Shown here: piece after piece, positions 8,559-14,088 of the stretch
Layout: the number at the start of each line of letters is the position of its first letter
Position numbering within the stretch: position 1 is the first letter of the stretch
From: an uncultured Pseudomonadota bacterium
Lineage (GTDB): Bacteria > Pseudomonadota > Gammaproteobacteria > Xanthomonadales > Ahniellaceae
NCBI GenBank assembly: GCA_937996755.1
Contig: CALKUS010000227.1
Coordinates: 1-14,088, forward strand
DNA length: 14,088 bases
Direction: 5' to 3'
Translations under genes and position numbers: made by a program
Notes under the pieces: model-generated
Database searches by the model: none
Told to the model about the DNA's origin: nothing
Seen by the model: the letters and a program-made list of their open reading frames with translations, nothing else

Positions 8559-10156
8559 GGAACCTGGCGACGCGCCGAATCGACGCCTGATTCCCCGACG
8601 CGTCGCTGGTCGCCGACGTGCGCACCGCCGAACCGCTCGAGCGCGGCCGAGTCCATGAGGTTGCGAAGCACCTGCTCGTTGTAGATGAACTGCGGCGATC
8701 CAGCGATCTCGAGCCCGCCTTCCACGACCAGCGCCCCGTACAACTGCATCGCGCCCGCGACGCGCATCGCCGACGCCCGCGCGATGCTGCGCTTGCCGAA
8801 TACGAGCCCGTAAAACACGGTGCCGTCGGCGAATTCGGCGTCGCCGTCGACGACGAGCGCGACCGGAGCGCTCGGCGTGCCCACCTGGCCACCGATACGG
8901 CAACTCGCGTCGGGTGGCACGTAGAGCAGCCCTTGCGCGCTCGAATCGAGCGCGCGACAGTCCGACGCGGAAAGGATGCGCGAAATCCGCTCCAGGTAGT
9001 CGCGTCCGTCGTCGCTGCCGTTGCGGTCCGCATCGAGCAGCGCGCTGTCGGCTTCGCTCGCGTTGTCCACGCCGACGACGTACTCGAACAGCGAGTCGTC
9101 CAGCGCATTGGCCGCGTCGTCGAGCGGATGGAACGGGAAGTAGGTTGCGTCCGGCAGCGCACCGCGCGGCGAAGCCGCCGAACTTCCGTCCACGTCGAGG
9201 ATGTCGATTCCCTCGTACGCCGAGGCGCCGTCGCCGACGCCCGACGCCTGTCCCGAGAGCAATCCGCGATCGAGGTCGAGGCCGCGGCAGCGACAGTCCG
9301 GACAGATGGTGATCCCGTCGTACGACGTCGCGCCGCCGGCAACGTAGTGCGCGAGGAACTCGCCCAGGTGGCAGGTCTGCAGCGCACCGCCGTCGGTGAG
9401 ATCCGCGTCCGAGCGAGTCCACAGCGAAAGCGGCACGCCGAAGCCGCCCGCGTTCGGCGCCGGCACCACCTCCGCCCTGCCGAGGCCGCGGATCTCGCCC
9501 GACGCAATGATCGGGATGTCCGGTGGACCGCTGATCGCGCGATACGAGCCGATCGTGGCCGCGATCGTTCCCGATTCGTCGCCGCTCGAGCCGGGTGCGA
9601 GCGCTACGAGTGAGATCACGAACCGGCCGTCCCAGCCGCGCGCGGAATCGACGCTGGTCGAACATCCCGGGTGGCTCGGGTCGGTCGCGTCGACCATGCA
9701 CAGCAGAGCGCCGACCAGCGCCGCCGACGCAGCGCCTGCCCGCGCGCCGTCGCGGGACGGTGGGTGCCCCGGGGCGATCGCCAGGCGCTCGTCGAGATGA
9801 CGCGTGCCCGGATCGTCGACCCCGAACTGGTAGCGATAAAGCGCCTCGCGCCGGGCGGGATCGGGCTCTGCGCCGCACGGCCAGGTTCGATCGTCGCGCG
9901 CGCAACGTTGCCATCGCCGGGTGCCGGGCGCCATCCAGGTACGGGTGATTCCGCGCGACTGCGCCTGCAGGAATTCGGTCGCCGCGCCGATGGCGGCGGC
10001 ATCGACCGACTCGTCGTTCGGACCATCGAACGCGCCCGACTGATAGGCGAGGAACGTGACGACCGACAGCATCGCGACGAGCAGCAAGGCCACGAGCATC
10101 GTCGTGAGCCCGCGCTGCCTCGGCGACAACGAAGCGCCTTCGGGGTGCCTGTTCAC
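8555..10156 (-). CDS. PilX-like type IV pilus-associated protein
   Basis: This 533-residue protein (GTG start at 10156) has 'SPRQRGLTTMLVALLLVAML' near its N-terminus: a basic patch, then one hydrophobic helix (about residues 17-38). This is the organisation of PilX-type minor pilus proteins, which start RQRG before a membrane helix. The large ectodomain ends with 'GALVVEGGLEIAGSPQFIYN' then 'EQVLRNLMD', a C-terminal pattern I associate with PilX-family proteins of gammaproteobacteria. A cysteine cluster 'ICPDCRCRG' plus a nearby 'QTCHLGEF' lies mid-protein and may form disulfides or bind metal. The GTG start overlaps the stop of a 21-codon ORF (GTGA), implying coupled translation; no strong ribosome binding site precedes the GTG. 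The usual partners (FimT, PilV, PilW, PilY1) are absent. The 3' end is convergent with hflD. The exact family is inferred from layout more than from catalytic motifs. Confidence 0.6.
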   Translation of the reverse strand: MNRHPEGASLSPRQRGLTTMLVALLLVAMLSVVTFLAYQSGAFDGPNDESVDAAAIGAATEFLQAQSRGITRTWMAPGTRRWQRCARDDRTWPCGAEPDPARREALYRYQFGVDDPGTRHLDERLAIAPGHPPSRDGARAGAASAALVGALLCMVDATDPSHPGCSTSVDSARGWDGRFVISLVALAPGSSGDESGTIAATIGSYRAISGPPDIPIIASGEIRGLGRAEVVPAPNAGGFGVPLSLWTRSDADLTDGGALQTCHLGEFLAHYVAGGATSYDGITICPDCRCRGLDLDRGLLSGQASGVGDGASAYEGIDILDVDGSSAASPRGALPDATYFPFHPLDDAANALDDSLFEYVVGVDNASEADSALLDADRNGSDDGRDYLERISRILSASDCRALDSSAQGLLYVPPDASCRIGGQVGTPSAPVALVVDGDAEFADGTVFYGLVFGKRSIARASAMRVAGAMQLYGALVVEGGLEIAGSPQFIYNEQVLRNLMDSAALERFGGAHVGDQRRVGESGVDSARRQVP

Positions 10157-10218
10157 CCGCGATTCCCGGGCGGCACGCGGGTGTCGCGCGGACACGCGCG
10201 CGCGTGGACCATCGCCAT
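10153..10218 (-). CDS. Possible 21-residue leader ORF coupled to the PilX-like gene
   Basis: An ATG at 10218 opens MAMVHARACPRDTRVPPGNRG and stops at a TGA (10153-10155) that overlaps the GTG start of the PilX-like gene by 3 bases (GTGA). A GGGGGGAG sequence (10232-10239) lies 13 nt upstream, the best ribosome binding site in the region, although the spacing is long. The overlap suggests that translation of this short frame delivers ribosomes to the weak GTG. It resembles no known protein and could simply be chance. Confidence 0.3.
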   Translation of the reverse strand: MAMVHARACPRDTRVPPGNRG

Positions 10219-10322
10219 GGAATTCACCGGGCTCCCCCCTGTGGCAGCCGTCGGCCAGAGTACTGCGCAATTGTGATCCACCGCACGTTTTTCCCGGCGC
10301 TCACGGCGTTTCATGCGGGATC

Positions 10323-10338
10323 TGTGACGGCGATCACA
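10323..10338. promoter_or_regulatory. CRP/Clp/Vfr-type operator
   Basis: TGTGACGGCGATCACA is a perfect match to the CRP-family consensus TGTGA-N6-TCACA. It stands in the 151-bp divergent region between the PilX-like gene (minus) and the pilin-like gene (plus), 32 nt before the pilin ATG. A weaker partner, TGTGA-tccacc-GCACG, begins at 10272. CRP homologs (Vfr in Pseudomonas, Clp in Xanthomonas) are known to control type IV pili and twitching. The location so near the pilin ATG fits repression of that gene, or activation of the opposite gene, better than simple activation of the pilin. Confidence 0.75.
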
Positions 10339-10369
10339 TTCGCGGTCGTGCGGATTGCGCGGGGGACGC

Positions 10370-10765
10370 ATGCGGCGACGAGCTCACTGGTACGTGAAGT
10401 CGGCAGGGCTCGCGGCCGCGATTGCGCTCCTGTGCGCCATCGCCCTGCCGGCGTGGACCGACTACATCCGCCTGGCGCGGCGCAACGAGGCGATGGGCAC
10501 GCTGCAGGAGATGCAGCAACGGCAGGCCCGGTGGCGCGCGAACAACCCGTCGTTCAGCGACACCCTGCTGCCCGGCCCCGGCGCCTCGACCCACTACCGG
10601 TTCACCATCCCGACGGCGACCGCGACGCGCTACGTGCTGCGCGCGGTCGCGAGCGGCGACCAGACCGGCGACACCGGCTGCACGACGCTCGAGATCGAGT
10701 TCAACGCCGGCGCGCTGACCAGGCACCCGAACCCCGACACGCCGAACTGCTGGCGCCGGAACTGA
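10370..10765 (+). CDS. Type IV pilin-like (PilE-like) protein with atypical N-terminus
   Basis: This 131-residue protein starts at ATG 10370, with GGGGGA 3 nt before it. An N-terminal hydrophobic helix ends 'CAIALPAWTDYIRLARRNEA', which matches the PilE/major pilin pattern 'AAIALPSYQDYVxxxRxxEA'. The globular part has 'LQEMQQRQARWRANNPSF', 'YRFTIPTATATRYVLRAVA' and a C-terminal Cys pair (GCTTLEIEF ... NCW) typical of the disulfide-bonded D-region of PilE-like minor pilins. The prepilin peptidase site is not recognisable: where Gly|Phe-Thr-Leu-Ile-Glu should stand, the sequence is RRRA|HWYVKS, with Lys at the position of the conserved Glu5. It may stay an uncleaved membrane protein or be an assembly-defective or divergent pilin. 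No alternative start upstream restores the motif. Location is the inner membrane and/or pilus. Confidence 0.75.
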   Translation: MRRRAHWYVKSAGLAAAIALLCAIALPAWTDYIRLARRNEAMGTLQEMQQRQARWRANNPSFSDTLLPGPGASTHYRFTIPTATATRYVLRAVASGDQTGDTGCTTLEIEFNAGALTRHPNPDTPNCWRRN

Positions 10766-10768
10766 CCG

Positions 10769-10783
10769 CGCGCCGCGGGCGCG
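10769..10783. terminator. Weak hairpin between the convergent pilin and M23 genes
   Basis: CGCGCC-GCG-GGCGCG forms a 6-bp stem with a 3-nt loop, 3 nt after the pilin stop, in the 58-nt convergent gap. It has no T-tract on either strand (GAAATCAT follows on plus), so termination here is doubtful. Confidence 0.25.
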
Positions 10784-10823
10784 AAATCATCCCGAAGGCG
10801 AAGCGCGAGCGATCCCTGCCCGC

Positions 10824-11645
10824 TCAACGCGTCGTTGCCGCGAGCTCGAACGGAATGGAGACGAGCTCGAAATCCTCGTTCACCTGCACCGCGAAATGCA
10901 GGTGTGGCCCCGAGGCGTAGCCGGTGTGGCCCGAATCGGCCAGGCGCTGGCCCGCAACCACGCGATCGCCCAGGCGGACGCGTTCCGAGTGCGGCGCGAG
11001 GTGCGCATAGAGTGCCATCGTCCCGTCGTCGTGCTCGATGCGCACCACGTTCGCCTTGCCGTCGAGCGCCGGGTCGAGCGCGCCCTCGGTGTAGCCCATC
11101 GCGAGGTCGACGACGAGGCCGCCGCGGGCAGCGACCACGGGCGTCCCGTCGGGGACCGCGAAATCCATCGCGTAGCGCGATTGCGGCCGATCGTGGGTCG
11201 GCCCGTTCGGTCCCTGGTCGATGCGGGCCGGCATGCCGGCGCCCAGCGGAACGGCATAACGGTACGGCACGGCGTCGGACGCCCGCATCGGCCGGCCCGG
11301 CAGCGCCTTCAGGCCGAGGCCGTAGGACGCCGCCAGGCTGGCGTCGATCGGCTCGATGAGCACGACGAATCCGGGCTGCTTGCCGCTCACCGGGATTCGG
11401 TACGGCAGCTCCGGTCGCGCCCGCACGTTGACCGGGTCCAGCAGGCGCAGTTCGATCTCGAAATGTCCGGGTCGCGATGCCTTTGCGTAGTAGGCACGCA
11501 TCCCCTGGCGGTCTTCGCTGGTGAGCGAGACGAGCTCGGCGCCCGCGTCGCCCGCGTCGCCCGCGGAGCGCAGGCCCGCCGCACCCGCGTCGAACACGGC
11601 GAACACGGCGAGGCAAACCAGCCATGGGAACCGGAACCGACGCAT
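10824..11645 (-). CDS. Secreted M23 family metallopeptidase (LytM-like)
   Basis: This 273-residue protein starts at ATG 11645. The N-terminus MRRFRFPWLVCLAVFAVFDA with GAA|G is a signal peptide. A central beta-rich region precedes the C-terminal peptidase domain, which contains the zinc ligands and active-site residues of family M23: His151 (THDRP), Asp161 (YAMDFAVPDGTPVVAARGG), His215 (ALYAHL) and His250 (GPHLHF). M23 enzymes cut peptidoglycan peptide cross-links or act as LytM-type activators in the envelope; with all four residues present, an active enzyme is expected. An in-frame GTG at 11660 would add five residues; neither start has a clear ribosome binding site, and the ATG gives the cleaner signal peptide. 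Short 9-bp tandem repeats lie in the region of residues 14-36. It is divergent from acnA and convergent with the pilin-like gene. Confidence 0.9.
   Translation of the reverse strand: MRRFRFPWLVCLAVFAVFDAGAAGLRSAGDAGDAGAELVSLTSEDRQGMRAYYAKASRPGHFEIELRLLDPVNVRARPELPYRIPVSGKQPGFVVLIEPIDASLAASYGLGLKALPGRPMRASDAVPYRYAVPLGAGMPARIDQGPNGPTHDRPQSRYAMDFAVPDGTPVVAARGGLVVDLAMGYTEGALDPALDGKANVVRIEHDDGTMALYAHLAPHSERVRLGDRVVAGQRLADSGHTGYASGPHLHFAVQVNEDFELVSIPFELAATTR
11540..11566 (-). repeat. Three tandem 9-bp units within the M23 gene
   Basis: CGCCCGCGT is repeated at 11540-11548 and 11549-11557, and with one change (CGCCCGCGG) at 11558-11566. It encodes the AGDAGDAGA stretch just after the signal peptide. 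A second pair, CGAACACGG at 11591-11599 and 11600-11608, lies in the signal peptide region. Both are in multiples of three, so length changes would keep the frame. Confidence 0.7.
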
Positions 11646-11711
11646 GCCGCATTGGCGCACGCCGTCCGCGAAAAGGTCAACGGACGACTACGGACGCGCA
11701 CGCCTTTGATG

Positions 11712-11717
11712 GATAAT
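11712..11717 (+). promoter_or_regulatory. Possible -10 element for acnA
   Basis: GATAAT lies ~77 nt before the acnA ATG, in the 148-bp region divergent from the M23 gene. The hexamer 17 nt upstream (TACGGA) is a poor -35, so activator help would be needed. The leader between it and the gene ends with an AGGGAGA ribosome binding site. I see no other clear site in this divergent region. Confidence 0.3.
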
Positions 11718-11793
11718 GTCGTGTCACCCGCGCATCGCCGCGCACGGTGCCGCGCGGGGCGCGCGCCACCGCCACAGCCAGGGAGATCCCGTC

Positions 11794-14040
<2,247 letters not shown>

Positions 14041-14088
14041 AGATCGGAAGAGCGTCGTGTAGGGAAAGAGTGTCTTCGCCTGTGTAGA
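14041..14088 (+). other. Illumina TruSeq dual-index adapter contamination
   Basis: Bases 14041-14073 are the reverse complement of the universal Illumina P5-side adapter (AGATCGGAAGAGCGTCGTGT, then AGGGAAAGAGTGT). Bases 14074-14081, CTTCGCCT, are the reverse complement of AGGCGAAG, the i5 index D505. Bases 14082-14088, GTGTAGA, begin the next fixed adapter part. None of this is genomic. Read in the acnA frame it gives RSEERRVGKEC, and in another frame IGRASCRERV, both familiar contaminant peptides in protein databases. Confidence 0.97.

Noticed and set aside
10266..10280. CAATTGTGATCC patch as a second full CRP site.
   Set aside because: Only the left half-site (TGTGA) fits well; the right half is GCACG instead of TCACA, so it is mentioned only as a weak partner.
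11646..11660. GTG start for the M23 peptidase, adding five residues.
   Set aside because: It has no ribosome binding site and does not improve the signal peptide; kept only as an alternative.

Overview
The window reads as a contig of GC-rich bacterial chromosome, most likely from a gammaproteobacterium near the Xanthomonadales. The evidence is a ClpS/ClpA pair, the gene order nudJ-mnmA-hflD (also found in E. coli and relatives), an AcnA-type aconitase, a PilE/PilX-style type IV pilus pair, and a REP-like hairpin with a GTAG head. The exact taxon cannot be fixed by eye. Both ends are artefactual. The first ~137 bases are a lower-GC phage-like fragment joined abruptly to chromosomal sequence. 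The last 48 bases (14041-14088) are an Illumina TruSeq dual-index adapter including its i5 index, so the final gene is cut by adapter and not by biology.

Layout. On the minus strand, 140-2873 holds a three-gene, translationally coupled set: a secreted five-heme cytochrome c, a lipoprotein, and the truncated start of a secreted protein resembling the copper amine oxidase fold. A strong intrinsic terminator (2956-2980) separates this set from clpA (2990-5257) and clpS (5351-5677), also on the minus strand, with the REP-like hairpin between those two. On the plus strand, 5837-8558 is a tight operon: an exported YbjN-like protein, the Nudix hydrolase nudJ, the tRNA 2-thiouridylase mnmA, and hflD. 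The hflD stop overlaps, on a shared CTAG, the stop of a convergent PilX-like pilus protein (8555-10156, minus). A perfect CRP-type palindrome sits in the divergent region between that gene and a small pilin-like gene (10370-10765, plus). A secreted M23 peptidase follows (10824-11645, minus), then acnA (11794-14040, plus, 3'-truncated).

Functionally, most of the window is housekeeping: N-end-rule proteolysis (ClpS/ClpA), tRNA wobble modification (MnmA with NudJ and HflD), the TCA cycle (AcnA) and cell-wall hydrolysis (M23). The parts most worth a second look are: the cytochrome / lipoprotein / amine-oxidase-like set, which may be an envelope redox system with a split copper amine oxidase; the pilus pair, which has a CRP-type site and a pilin lacking the prepilin peptidase signature; and the REP-like hairpin. 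I saw no tRNA, rRNA, CRISPR array or transposase gene. No stretch over 300 bases lacks a gene.
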